In this document: positions 8,486 through 15,718 of the stretch, piece after piece
Position numbering within the stretch: position 1 is the first letter of the stretch
How the letters are laid out: each line of letters opens with the position of its first letter
DNA from: Streptomyces kronopolitis
Lineage (GTDB): Bacteria > Actinomycetota > Actinomycetes > Streptomycetales > Streptomycetaceae
Assembly (NCBI RefSeq): GCF_014646275.1
Contig: NZ_BMND01000028.1
Span: forward strand, 1-64,000
Reading direction: 5' to 3'
Length of the DNA: 64,000 nucleotides
Made by a program: the position numbers and the translations under genes
The notes under the pieces: generated by a model
Databases searched by the model: none
What the model was told of the DNA's origin: nothing
Seen by the model: only the letters and a program-made list of their open reading frames with translations

Positions 8486-8517
8486 GCCGGGCCCGGTCGG
8501 TGTGCGGAGGGCCCGGC
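8486..8517. terminator. Bidirectional stem-loop between convergent genes
   Basis: GCCGGGCCC / GGGCCCGGC with a 14-nt loop, placed between the ends of the DCC gene and the L,D-transpeptidase gene. Confidence 0.5.
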
Positions 8518-8564
8518 GCCCGGTGGCTCTCGGCCATCGGGCGCTCCCCCTTTGCCGGGCCGGA

Positions 8565-9296
8565 TCAGGTGCCGGGCTTGCGGCCGTAGACGTAGACGTC
8601 GTCGCCGTTCTTCAGGAGCGACCAGTACTTCTTGGCGTCGCCGGTGCGCATGTTCACGCAGCCGTGCGAGCCGGGGGCCGACCAGACGCTGCCGCTGATG
8701 GAGTGGAACGCCTGGCCGCCGTCGAAGAACTGGCTGTACGGCATGGCCACGTGGTAGAGCGTCGAGTAATGGTGCAGGTTGCGCCAGTAGATCTTCTTGG
8801 CGCCGGTGCGGGTCTCGTAACCGTCGCGGCCGGTGCGGATCGGCACCGGCCCGTACACCAGCTTCGACCCGTCCTGGACCCAGCTGAGCTGGCGGGTCAG
8901 ATCGACGCAGGCTATCCGCCCCTTGTTGGTGGGGCACTTGTGTGCCTTGTTGGGGTTGCTCCCCGCCGCCTTCTGCTGCGCCACCACCTGCATCACGCCC
9001 CAGGTGACGGGGCCCGCGTAGCCGATGTTCGGGGAGATGCCGTGGCTGGTCTGGAAGTCACGGATCGCCCGGCAGTCGGCGGCCGACTGCCGACCGTCCA
9101 CCGGACGCCCGAGGAACTTCTCGGCCTGCTTCTGGTAGGGGCCGCGGGCGGCGGTGCACGAGGACGCGGTGGCGGCCTGGGCCGTGGAGCCGAAGGCCAT
9201 CGTCAGCGGAACGGTCAGCGCCGTGAAGGCGAGCGCGGCGCCCACCCGGCGGCCGGCGGCGGACCGCCGCACACGCAGGTTCAGTCGTCTCTTCAT
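8565..9296 (-). CDS. Secreted L,D-transpeptidase with peptidoglycan-binding domain
   Basis: A 243-aa exported protein. An Arg-rich N-terminus and a hydrophobic core (AALAFTALTVPLTMAFG) ending in AQAA form a signal peptide. Residues about 45-105 resemble a peptidoglycan-binding type 1 fold (RAIRDFQTSHG). The C-terminal YkuD domain has H198 and the SHGCVNM signature with catalytic Cys213. Enzymes of this family make 3-3 cross-links between meso- or LL-diaminopimelate residues, a frequent linkage in Streptomyces walls. It is transcribed alone and convergent with the DCC gene. Confidence 0.9.
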   Translation of the reverse strand: MKRRLNLRVRRSAAGRRVGAALAFTALTVPLTMAFGSTAQAATASSCTAARGPYQKQAEKFLGRPVDGRQSAADCRAIRDFQTSHGISPNIGYAGPVTWGVMQVVAQQKAAGSNPNKAHKCPTNKGRIACVDLTRQLSWVQDGSKLVYGPVPIRTGRDGYETRTGAKKIYWRNLHHYSTLYHVAMPYSQFFDGGQAFHSISGSVWSAPGSHGCVNMRTGDAKKYWSLLKNGDDVYVYGRKPGT

Positions 9297-9482
9297 GCCC
9301 GGTAGGACTGTCTGCCCGACTCGCCGGTTGCAGACGTGACCGACCCGAAATATCTGCTACGTCACCGTGCGCCCCCGACGGCACCACGCGCCCCCCGGCG
9401 ACCATGATCCGCACGCCCCGACTCCCGGCGGTGGCGCCCCCGACGGACAGGCGAACATGCCGTCCCCCGGGGGCCCGCACGC

Positions 9483-9908
9483 TCAGAGGACCGCGACGGT
9501 CTCCTGCCGCGCGTAGCTGAAGCCGTCGTCGTCGAAGTAGTAGACGGTGGCCTTCACCTTGTCGCCCTTGCCGAAGTGCGACCCCTCGGCCACCTTGAGG
9601 TTCAGCTGCACCGTGTGGTCGGCGTAGTCGCAGACGAGCTTGTCCTTCTTGATCGTCCCGGCGGCCTCCGAGAGGTCGTGACCGGTCGAGACCTTGGCGA
9701 CGTTGGCGACCAGCTGATGGTTCATGCCGGGGTCGCAGGAGTAGGTGACCTTCACCTGCAGGCCCGGCGCGTGCAGGGCGACCTTGTCGATCGCCAGGAC
9801 GTTGGCCTTGGCGAACGCGGCCGGCGCCGCGGCCAGCGCACCGGCGCCGACCAGGACGGTGACGGCCGCGGTGCCGGCCAGGCGACGCCGGAGACGGGAT
9901 GACTTCAT
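9483..9908 (-). CDS. Small secreted protein of unknown function
   Basis: A 141-aa protein with a clear signal peptide (RRRLAGTAAVTVLVGAGALA, cleavage likely after AFA at about residue 33). The mature part is predicted to be beta-rich, with two cysteines (in YSCDP and LVCDY) that could form a disulfide, and an immunoglobulin-like look. The ATG at 9908 follows GGAAGGAAA and starts the signal peptide directly. I do not recognise the family. It faces the divergent EF-hand gene across a 305-bp regulatory region. Confidence 0.75.
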   Translation of the reverse strand: MKSSRLRRRLAGTAAVTVLVGAGALAAAPAAFAKANVLAIDKVALHAPGLQVKVTYSCDPGMNHQLVANVAKVSTGHDLSEAAGTIKKDKLVCDYADHTVQLNLKVAEGSHFGKGDKVKATVYYFDDDGFSYARQETVAVL

Positions 9909-10213
9909 CGATTTCCTTCCCCCCTGCGCAGCCGCCCCGGTCCGAGCGGAGGAGACATATCCGCTGATGCGGACGACTACGGCAGATATGCGATGTAGCT
10001 CGTGATCATATGCGATCTCCACCCACCGAACCGAATGTTTATTCGCATACGACCGGCCGCCCCACCTCCCGGGAAGCCACGCCGGACACACCCGACGATG
10101 ACCATCCGCACGCAACCGGTCACTTAATGTGCCCATGGTGGCTCTTCGTGGCGCCCGCGGAGAGCCACCGCCCCAGGCTCCGCCAGGAGCACCTCGCCCA
10201 GAAGGGACGCCCC
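9909..10213. promoter_or_regulatory. Divergent promoter region with TATGCGAT repeats
   Basis: This 305-bp gap between the secreted protein and the EF-hand gene is unusually AT-rich around 9980-10060. ATATGCGAT occurs at 9986-9994 and again at 10008-10016 (22 bp apart, about two helical turns), and an inverted relative (ATTCGCATAC) lies at 10041-10050. The arrangement looks like a multi-site operator; the regulator is unknown. Confidence 0.5.
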
Positions 10214-10702
10214 ATGATCACCGATGCCCTGCGCGCGGAGTACGAGCAGCGCTTCACCACGTACGACACCGACGGCGACGGCTATCTGACCGCCCAGGAC
10301 TTCACCCAGCGGGCCCGGATCCTCGCGGACGCGGTGGGTGAGCCCGAGAGTTCGGACAAGGCGGCGGCGCTGCGGACGGGGATGCGCCACACCTTCGAGC
10401 AGCTCGCCGACCTGGCCGACGTGGACCGCGCGGGGCGCCTGGACCGCGAGCAGTTCATCAAGGCGTTCACCCGCGCCGCCACGTCGGGGGCCATCGGCAC
10501 GGTCGTGGGCCCGTCGATCGCCGCGACCATCGCCCTGGCCGACACCGACGGCGACGGCATGGTCAGCCGGGAGGACTTCGCGACACTGCACAAGGCGGCG
10601 GGGTACTCGGCCGCGCAGGCGGACGCGGCCTTCTCGGCGCTGGACCAGAACGGCGAGGGCCGGCTGAAGGTCGCGGCCTGGCAGGCCGCGGTCAGCGAGT
10701 AG
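10214..10702 (+). CDS. EF-hand calcium-binding protein (calerythrin/CabC-like)
   Basis: A 162-aa cytoplasmic protein with four EF-hand loops. Loop 1 (18-29, DTDGDGYLTAQD) and loop 3 (110-121, DTDGDGMVSRED) are canonical. Loop 2 (69-80) ends in Gln and loop 4 (144-155, DQNGEGRLKVAA) lacks the acidic twelfth residue, so both probably bind calcium poorly. Size and spacing match the calerythrin-type sarcoplasmic-calcium-binding proteins of actinomycetes, thought to buffer or sense calcium. GAAGGGA precedes the ATG. Confidence 0.9.
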   Translation: MITDALRAEYEQRFTTYDTDGDGYLTAQDFTQRARILADAVGEPESSDKAAALRTGMRHTFEQLADLADVDRAGRLDREQFIKAFTRAATSGAIGTVVGPSIAATIALADTDGDGMVSREDFATLHKAAGYSAAQADAAFSALDQNGEGRLKVAAWQAAVSE

Positions 10703-10761
10703 CCGCCGGCGGCGGCACCGGGAGCGACCGTCGGCGGCGACGCATGACGGCCGCTCCGGCC

Positions 10762-10781
10762 GGGGCGGTACGAGCCGCCCC
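10762..10781. terminator. Stem-loop between convergent genes
   Basis: GGGGCGG / CCGCCCC around a 6-nt loop, between the ends of the EF-hand gene and the FAD monooxygenase gene. Confidence 0.45.
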
Positions 10782-10786
10782 ACCAC

Positions 10787-12403
10787 TCACGGCCGGAAGA
10801 CCGCCGCGAGACCGGACACCAGCTCCGGCCCGCTGATCCGCGCGGCGCGCAGACCCACGTAACCATCCGGCCGGATGACGAGCCCCGCGCCGCCGGCCGC
10901 ACCGTAGCTCTCCCGGAACTCGCCCCGCGCGTCCTCCACGACGGGCAGCGGCAGGCCGTCCGCCGAGGTGCCCGGAGCCACGATCACCCACACGTCCAGC
11001 CGGCCGTGCGCCGCGCTGCGCGCCGCCGCCACCGCCTCCTCGCAGGCCGACAGTTGCGCCTCCTGGTCCGCGTAGAGCAGCAGGGTGTGCTCTTGGCCGC
11101 GCAGCAGATCGAACAGGCGGGACGGGAAGGCGGTGAGGCCGAAGCGCAGGCCCCCGCAGTCCGGCGCCCGGTCGCCGGGCGCGGGACCCGGGGGCGACGC
11201 CGGGTCCGGCCCGACGATCGGGCTGCCCCGGTAGCCGACGAGGAGCTGGGCCTCGCGCTGGATCAGCGTCGACGGGTCCTCCGGATCCGCCTGGACACCG
11301 GCGGCGGCATGCCGCACCGTCCGCCGCACCACCTCCTCGCCCACGGGGCGGCGCTCGGCCTCGTAGCTCGGCAGGAGCTGCGCGCTCGCCGTCGAACGCA
11401 CCGCCATGGCGACCTTCCAGGCGAGGTTGCAGGCGTCCTGGATCCCGGTGTTCATGCCCTGGGCGCCCGTGGGCGGATGGATGTGGGCGGCGTCCCCCGC
11501 GAGGAACACCCGGTCCGTTCCGTAGCGGTCCACCAGGCGGTGGCTGATCCGGAAGACCGAGGACCAGCGCAGGCGGGAGGCGGTGGTGGGCTCGGGCGCG
11601 AGCCGGTCCAGAACTGCCTGGAGGTGTTCCAGGCCGGGGGCGGGGCCGCCCTCCAGACCGTGCGACACGCCCTCCTCGCCGTCCGGCCGGGCGCGGGAGA
11701 GTTCGGGCGGGACGAGCATCGACATCCGGTAGCGGTTGCGGCCGGGCAGCGGGATGCACACCAGCAGATCGTCGGTGCGCCCGTCGCGCTGGTGCATGGA
11801 GCGGACTGCGTAGCCGGCCGGCAGATCCCAGTCGACCTCGACGTCCCCCAGCATGTACTCCTCGGGCATCGCGGCGCCCTCGAAGCCGAATCCGAGGATC
11901 TTGCGGACGATGCTGTGGGCGCCGTCGCACCCGAGGAGATACCGGGCCTCGACCTGCTCCCGGGCGCCGGAGGGCAGCGCGAGTTCCGCCCGGACCCCGT
12001 CGGCGTGCTCCTCGAAGCCGACCAGCTCGGTGCCGCGTTCGATCCGGCCCCCGCCACGTACGAGCACGTCCTCCAGGATCCGCTCGGTGTCGTTCTGCGG
12101 AAGCACGGCGAATCCGTACGGCACCTGCGGCGGCAGCGTCAGCTCCACCCGCGCCTGCTCGGTGCCGTTGACGTAGACCAGTTGGCCGCGCATCGGCGCC
12201 GCGGCCGCCAGGATCTCCCGGACCACCCCCATCCGGTCCCAGATCTCCAGCGTCCTGGGCTGGATGCCGACGGCCTTGGCGTACGGCTGGCGTGCGGGCA
12301 GCCGGTCGATGACGCGGCACTCCACGCCCCGGCGCCGCAGCTCCCCGGCGGCGGTCAGCCCGACCGGCCCGGCTCCCACGACCAGCACGTCCACGTCGGC
12401 CAC
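10787..12403 (-). CDS. FAD-dependent aromatic monooxygenase
   Basis: A 538-aa group A flavoprotein hydroxylase (UbiH/PheA/TetX type). GAGPVG near residues 10-15 binds the FAD ADP moiety, GCDGAHSIVRK is the DG motif, and FLAGDAAHIHPPTGAQGMN is the GD motif with the usual following region. The C-terminal 150 residues form the thioredoxin-like domain typical of phenol hydroxylase and polyketide hydroxylases such as MtmOIV and RdmE. The start is the GTG at 12403, with GGAGG about 7 nt upstream. Such enzymes hydroxylate phenolic or polycyclic substrates using NAD(P)H and oxygen. No biosynthetic partner is adjacent, so a role in rifampicin-like drug inactivation or aromatic catabolism is equally possible. 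Confidence 0.88.
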   Translation of the reverse strand: MADVDVLVVGAGPVGLTAAGELRRRGVECRVIDRLPARQPYAKAVGIQPRTLEIWDRMGVVREILAAAAPMRGQLVYVNGTEQARVELTLPPQVPYGFAVLPQNDTERILEDVLVRGGGRIERGTELVGFEEHADGVRAELALPSGAREQVEARYLLGCDGAHSIVRKILGFGFEGAAMPEEYMLGDVEVDWDLPAGYAVRSMHQRDGRTDDLLVCIPLPGRNRYRMSMLVPPELSRARPDGEEGVSHGLEGGPAPGLEHLQAVLDRLAPEPTTASRLRWSSVFRISHRLVDRYGTDRVFLAGDAAHIHPPTGAQGMNTGIQDACNLAWKVAMAVRSTASAQLLPSYEAERRPVGEEVVRRTVRHAAAGVQADPEDPSTLIQREAQLLVGYRGSPIVGPDPASPPGPAPGDRAPDCGGLRFGLTAFPSRLFDLLRGQEHTLLLYADQEAQLSACEEAVAAARSAAHGRLDVWVIVAPGTSADGLPLPVVEDARGEFRESYGAAGGAGLVIRPDGYVGLRAARISGPELVSGLAAVFRP

Positions 12404-13091
12404 GGCCCTGCCTCCAGTCGAACTGTCGCATCGAGCTGTCGCGCGGTCGAGAGATCCGCTCCCCTCCAATGCAGCACGGGGCCGGACCGATGTCCATTTC
12501 GTGCCGGCGTGCGGGCACGGGTGCTTGCCGGGTCCTTGAAGGGGGGCTGCCCGGGTCCTTGCCCGGGTCTTTGAGGGGGGCTTGCCGGGCGCTCGCCAGG
12601 CCCTTGCCCGAGGGCGCCGTCGGGGCGGCCGTCCGGCTCTTCCGCGCTCCGGCCCGGCTCCGGCCTCCTCACCAAGTCCCGGACGGGTCGTTGCATCGCG
12701 CCGGCGCCCGTGCGCGGTGCGTGCGGACCTGCGCAGCGCGTGCATCACGTGCGCCGGATGCGCTCGGCGGACACCCCGGGGCCGGGCAGGTGATCGCGGC
12801 GCCCGTGGGTGTCATGCGCCTCGGGCGGGAGCGGTGCGCCCCGGCCCTTCTGATCAGGCGCGCCACACGCAGGCACGGCCGCGCACCGAAGGCAAGGGGG
12901 CAAGGCGGTCGGCGACGGCGCTACCGCGCGCTCTGCCGGGGCCAACTCGGGGCATGGTTGTCTCGTCCCCGTCAAATTCACGGCGCCGTACGGAAATGCG
13001 GTTCGAGTGCGACTCGAACAGCACGTCAATACGGCGCCGGGTTTCTCAGATGCCGCCAGGCAACTGCGCGGCGGGCGACGGGAGTACCCGC
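12404..13091. other. 688-bp non-coding gap between divergent genes
   Basis: No convincing gene was found on either strand. Near 12529-12588 two imperfect copies of a G-rich segment (GGGTCCTTGAAGGGGGGCT and a relative) make a short local repeat. The right-hand end, about 12940-13091, is less GC-rich and probably carries the promoter of the Rpf-LysM gene, with a palindrome at 13001-13019. Confidence 0.45.
13001..13019. promoter_or_regulatory. 19-bp palindrome upstream of the Rpf-LysM gene
   Basis: GTTCGAGT-GCG-ACTCGAAC is a perfect inverted repeat 72 bp before the start codon. It is flanked on both sides by ACGGCGCCG elements. It could be an operator or an early hairpin in the leader; no ydaO-type riboswitch motif is visible nearby. 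Confidence 0.45.
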
Positions 13092-13778
13092 ATGGAATTT
13101 CGTCAGGCATCGGAATCGGCGGCCCGGAATGAATTCCGGGGCCACGGGATCCGGAGCATCACCGCGGCGGCCGTCCTGCTGGCGGCCGGCACGCTGAACC
13201 TCGCGGCCGGGCAGCCGGCCGAGGCCCGGGGCAGCGGAGCCTGGGACCGTCTGGCCGGGTGCGAGAGTGGTGGAAACTGGCGCATCGACACGGGGAACGG
13301 CTTCTCCGGAGGCCTGCAACTCGCGCACTCCACCTGGCACTCGTTCGGCGGTGGCAGCTACGCGTCACGGGCCGCGCGGGCGACCCGGGCCCAGCAGATC
13401 CAGGTCGCCGAGCGGGTGCTGGCCCGTCAGGGCTGGGGCGCCTGGCCGGCCTGCTCGGCCTCCCTGGGCCTCAACTCGGCCACCCGGCACAGCGCGCCAC
13501 GCACCGCGCACCTCACCCCGAAGCGGCACGCCGGGGCAGCGGCCCACAGCCGGGTACGGCATCCGCAGACTCACGAAAAGCGCCACAAAGAGGGGCCCCA
13601 TCGGAGTACCGGCGGGTCGCTCGTCGTCAACGCCGGGGACACGGTGAGCGGCCTCGCCTCTGCACACGGATACCGCTGGCAGGAATTCTACCGGCTGAAC
13701 CGAAAGGTGATCGGGGCGAATCCGGACCTCATTTTCCCCGGAATGCGGCTGGCCGTGCCGCGGCGGTCCGGACACTGA
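13092..13778 (+). CDS. Secreted resuscitation-promoting-factor-like protein with LysM domain
   Basis: A 228-aa exported protein. A signal segment (AAAVLLAAGTLNLAAG) is followed by an Rpf-type transglycosylase domain at about 50-125: the catalytic-Glu context LAGCESGGNW, then NGFSGGLQL, STWHSFGG and GWGAWPAC. After a His/Arg-rich linker a LysM domain (about 178-225, VNAGDTVSGLASAHGY...NPDLIFPGMRLAVP) binds peptidoglycan. Rpf proteins cleave peptidoglycan and help dormant cells or spores resume growth. The ATG at 13092 is chosen because frames extending upstream have no signal peptide at their start. It is monocistronic, with strong hairpins downstream. Confidence 0.9.
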   Translation: MEFRQASESAARNEFRGHGIRSITAAAVLLAAGTLNLAAGQPAEARGSGAWDRLAGCESGGNWRIDTGNGFSGGLQLAHSTWHSFGGGSYASRAARATRAQQIQVAERVLARQGWGAWPACSASLGLNSATRHSAPRTAHLTPKRHAGAAAHSRVRHPQTHEKRHKEGPHRSTGGSLVVNAGDTVSGLASAHGYRWQEFYRLNRKVIGANPDLIFPGMRLAVPRRSGH

Positions 13779-13798
13779 ACACGGCCTGAATGCAGGGC

Positions 13799-13838
13799 AT
13801 TTCCCCGGCCCGGCAGCCGGCGCTCCGGCCGGGGAAAT
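13799..13838. terminator. Strong stem-loop after the Rpf-LysM gene
   Basis: ATTTCCCCGGCC / GGCCGGGGAAAT, a perfect 12-bp stem with a 16-nt loop, 20 bp after the stop codon. Confidence 0.75.
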
Positions 13839-13864
13839 CCCCTGATACTCCGCCCCTGAACGGC

Positions 13865-13896
13865 ACGGTGGCTCGTCCGGCCGGACGAGCCACCGT
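13865..13896. terminator. Perfect 32-bp palindrome between convergent genes
   Basis: ACGGTGGCTCGTCCGG followed directly by its reverse complement, with no spacer. It lies 24 bp from the end of the deaminase gene and probably terminates that transcript; it is a second hairpin for the Rpf transcript. Confidence 0.65.
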
Positions 13897-13920
13897 AAGG
13901 TGCGTTCGCCGCACGCTCGC

Positions 13921-14433
13921 TCAGGATGCCGGTGACTGCGGCCCCTGCTCCCCCGGTTCAGCGGCCTGCCGGTCACCGATCCGGTCGAACTGGTCCGTTA
14001 CGTCTGGCATATCGATCTGATCCGTCTCGTCGATCTGGTGGTCGGCCCAGACATAGGTGTGGGGGAGCAAGTCGGCGACCGGGACGGCGCGGACGCGCTT
14101 GCCCGCACCGACGATGACCTTGAGAGTGGGGAAGTAGTCGAAAAGGACCTGGCGGCACCGGCCGCACGGCGGAACGACCCCCCGGTCGCGGTCGCCCACG
14201 GCGACGATGGTGTCCAGCTCGTAGGCGCCCTGGGCGGCTGCCGCGCCGATGAGGACCAACTCGGCGCAGGGGCCTCCCGTGAAGTGGTAGGCGTTCACCG
14301 CCGTCACGATCCGACCGTCCCGGGCGCGGGCCGCGGCCGCCATGGTGTGGTTGTCGCCCCGACAGCGAGTGCGCGCGACATCCGCCGCGGCCTCGATGAG
14401 TTCGCGGTCGACGTGGTGGAGCTGCGTGGTCAT
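13921..14433 (-). CDS. Cytidine-deaminase-fold enzyme resembling blasticidin S deaminase
   Basis: A 170-aa zinc-dependent deaminase. The zinc site is C56AE58 with C90GRC93, where Glu58 is the proton shuttle. The context VNAYHFTGGPCAEL, and later RGVVPPCGRCRQVL and LLPHTYVW, closely follows blasticidin S deaminase rather than housekeeping cytidine deaminases. That enzyme inactivates the nucleoside antibiotic by removing the cytosine amino group. The last 40 residues are an added acidic tail (DQIDETDQIDMPDVTDQFD). The resemblance is from memory of the family; whether the substrate is cytidine or a cytosine antibiotic is not settled. Confidence 0.8.
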   Translation of the reverse strand: MTTQLHHVDRELIEAAADVARTRCRGDNHTMAAAARARDGRIVTAVNAYHFTGGPCAELVLIGAAAAQGAYELDTIVAVGDRDRGVVPPCGRCRQVLFDYFPTLKVIVGAGKRVRAVPVADLLPHTYVWADHQIDETDQIDMPDVTDQFDRIGDRQAAEPGEQGPQSPAS

Positions 14434-14520
14434 CTTCCCGTCCTTCGTCAGGCCTAGGCTCGCACCAGCATGGCCTGCGCCCTCCTCCGTGTCAGTCGAC
14501 TTATCCGGGCCGGACCGGCC

Positions 14521-15174
14521 TCACCGGGCATCGAGCCGCCGACGCGCGAGGAGCATTCCGCCGAGCGCGCTCTCGGCGGAGGTGACCGTCCGGCGCACCT
14601 CGACGACAAAACCGGCCGCGTCGAGCCAGGTAGCCATCTGACCGTGCTGCCGTCGATGGACGCAGAGCTTCATCGCACGGCCGCCGTAGCCCTGCGTCTT
14701 CCACCGTGCCCCCTCGCCGACGTGGAAGCCGAGGAGCAGTGGCGCGCCCGGCCGCAGTACTCGCCGGAAGTGCGACAAGACCGTGCCGATCTCCTCGTCG
14801 GGGATGTGGATGAGCGAGTACCAGGCCACCAGGCCGGCCATCGAACCGTCTGCGAGGTCAAGACCGGTCATGGAGCCGACCTCGAACCGGACACCGGGGT
14901 GGTCGCGTCGAGCCACCTCGATCATTCCGGGCGACAGGTCGATCCCGAACGCGTCCGCCCCCAGCTGCCGCAAGTGGGCGGTGATCCGCCCCGTCCCGCA
15001 TCCCACATCGGCGACCGGCCCCCCGCCACCGGCGCTCACCAGCTCGGCGAACTGCGCCAGGATCGCGCGCTCTTCGGGTGTCTTCTCCAAGAGGTGACGC
15101 ACGTAGTCCGCATAACTCGCGGCGCCGGCGTCGTAGGACGCCCGTGTGTCGTCCAGCCAGTCGTCAGTGTCCAT
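14521..15174 (-). CDS. Class I SAM-dependent methyltransferase
   Basis: A 217-aa methyltransferase with the Rossmann motif VADVGCGTGRI (about 53-63), an acidic residue after the second strand (FGIDLSPGMI), and LVAWYSLIHIPDEE as motif IV. It belongs to the broad methyltransferase-11/25 group. Its substrate is unknown. It lies just upstream of the deaminase gene on the same strand (87-bp gap), so co-transcription is possible. Confidence 0.85.
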   Translation of the reverse strand: MDTDDWLDDTRASYDAGAASYADYVRHLLEKTPEERAILAQFAELVSAGGGGPVADVGCGTGRITAHLRQLGADAFGIDLSPGMIEVARRDHPGVRFEVGSMTGLDLADGSMAGLVAWYSLIHIPDEEIGTVLSHFRRVLRPGAPLLLGFHVGEGARWKTQGYGGRAMKLCVHRRQHGQMATWLDAAGFVVEVRRTVTSAESALGGMLLARRRLDAR

Positions 15175-15272
15175 CCGCCCCGTGCCCCCACTTCTCGCCG
15201 ACGGTCATCCGCGCTCTCGATAGCGTCACACATCGTAGGGATGTCGAAGCCGACGGGAGGTGCGTCGCACGC

Positions 15273-15467
15273 GTGGAGCGGACCGGCAGACCGGCTCGGA
15301 TGTACCGGCGCTTCGGTGCGGTCGACGCCGCCGGAACGTCGTCGCTGTACGAGCGCGTTGCCGTCGGCCTGAGCGAGTCCGACGAAGCGTTGCGCACCCT
15401 CCAAGAGGCGCCGGCGCCTCCGCGCTGTGAGGCGGCAGTGGCCGGAAGCCGAGGCAGCGGCTTGTGA
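15273..15467 (+). pseudogene. N-terminal remnant of a DUF2332-family gene
   Basis: A 64-codon frame starting with GTG at 15273 reads RMYRRFGAVDAAGTSSLY and continues with ERVAVGLSESDEALRTLQ. This matches, from memory, the N-terminus of DUF2332 proteins (YRRF, then SPLYE, then a DPELL-like helix). Those proteins are usually over 300 residues long; here the frame loses the match after about 45 residues and stops. No continuation was seen in the following 250 bp in any frame, so this looks like a decayed or truncated gene. Confidence 0.45.
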
Positions 15468-15718
15468 TGTGGCGCCTTCACTCGCTAGCCCATTTGGGTA
15501 GATTGCCGTCAAGAACGTGGCTGACGATGCCCTCCGCTGGGTTACTGGAGTCAAACCGGTGGGCTGCCCATCCCTTTCCCGGGGGTGGGCAGCCCCATGG
15601 CCTCATTGCCACGTCTGCGTTACCCCCGGAATGGGGGCGGTCTCCTATGCTCGGCGCCGCCCAGCGCCTGTTGCGAGACCGACGGTAGCCCCACTCATCT
15701 CCGAGTAAGGGGTTCCGC
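15468..15718. other. Non-coding gap and leader of the repeat-protein gene
   Basis: The stretch holds the hairpin at 15561-15595 and the upstream region of the IPT/beta-propeller gene. GTAAGGGG 6-13 nt before the ATG at 15719 is the probable ribosome site. I see no gene. Confidence 0.4.
15561..15595. terminator. Stem-loop upstream of the repeat-protein gene
   Basis: GGGCTGCCCA / TGGGCAGCCC, a perfect 10-bp stem with a 15-nt loop that can fold further. It may terminate transcription from the left or act in the leader of the next gene. Confidence 0.45.

Noticed and set aside
12529..12588. Two G-rich direct repeats that might be a small regulatory element or satellite
   Set aside because: Only two imperfect copies, with no relation to a promoter; noted within the intergenic entry but not treated as a functional element.
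12940..13091. Possible c-di-AMP (ydaO-type) riboswitch before the Rpf-LysM gene
   Set aside because: Some Streptomyces rpf leaders carry it, but none of its conserved blocks is visible here and the leader seems too short.
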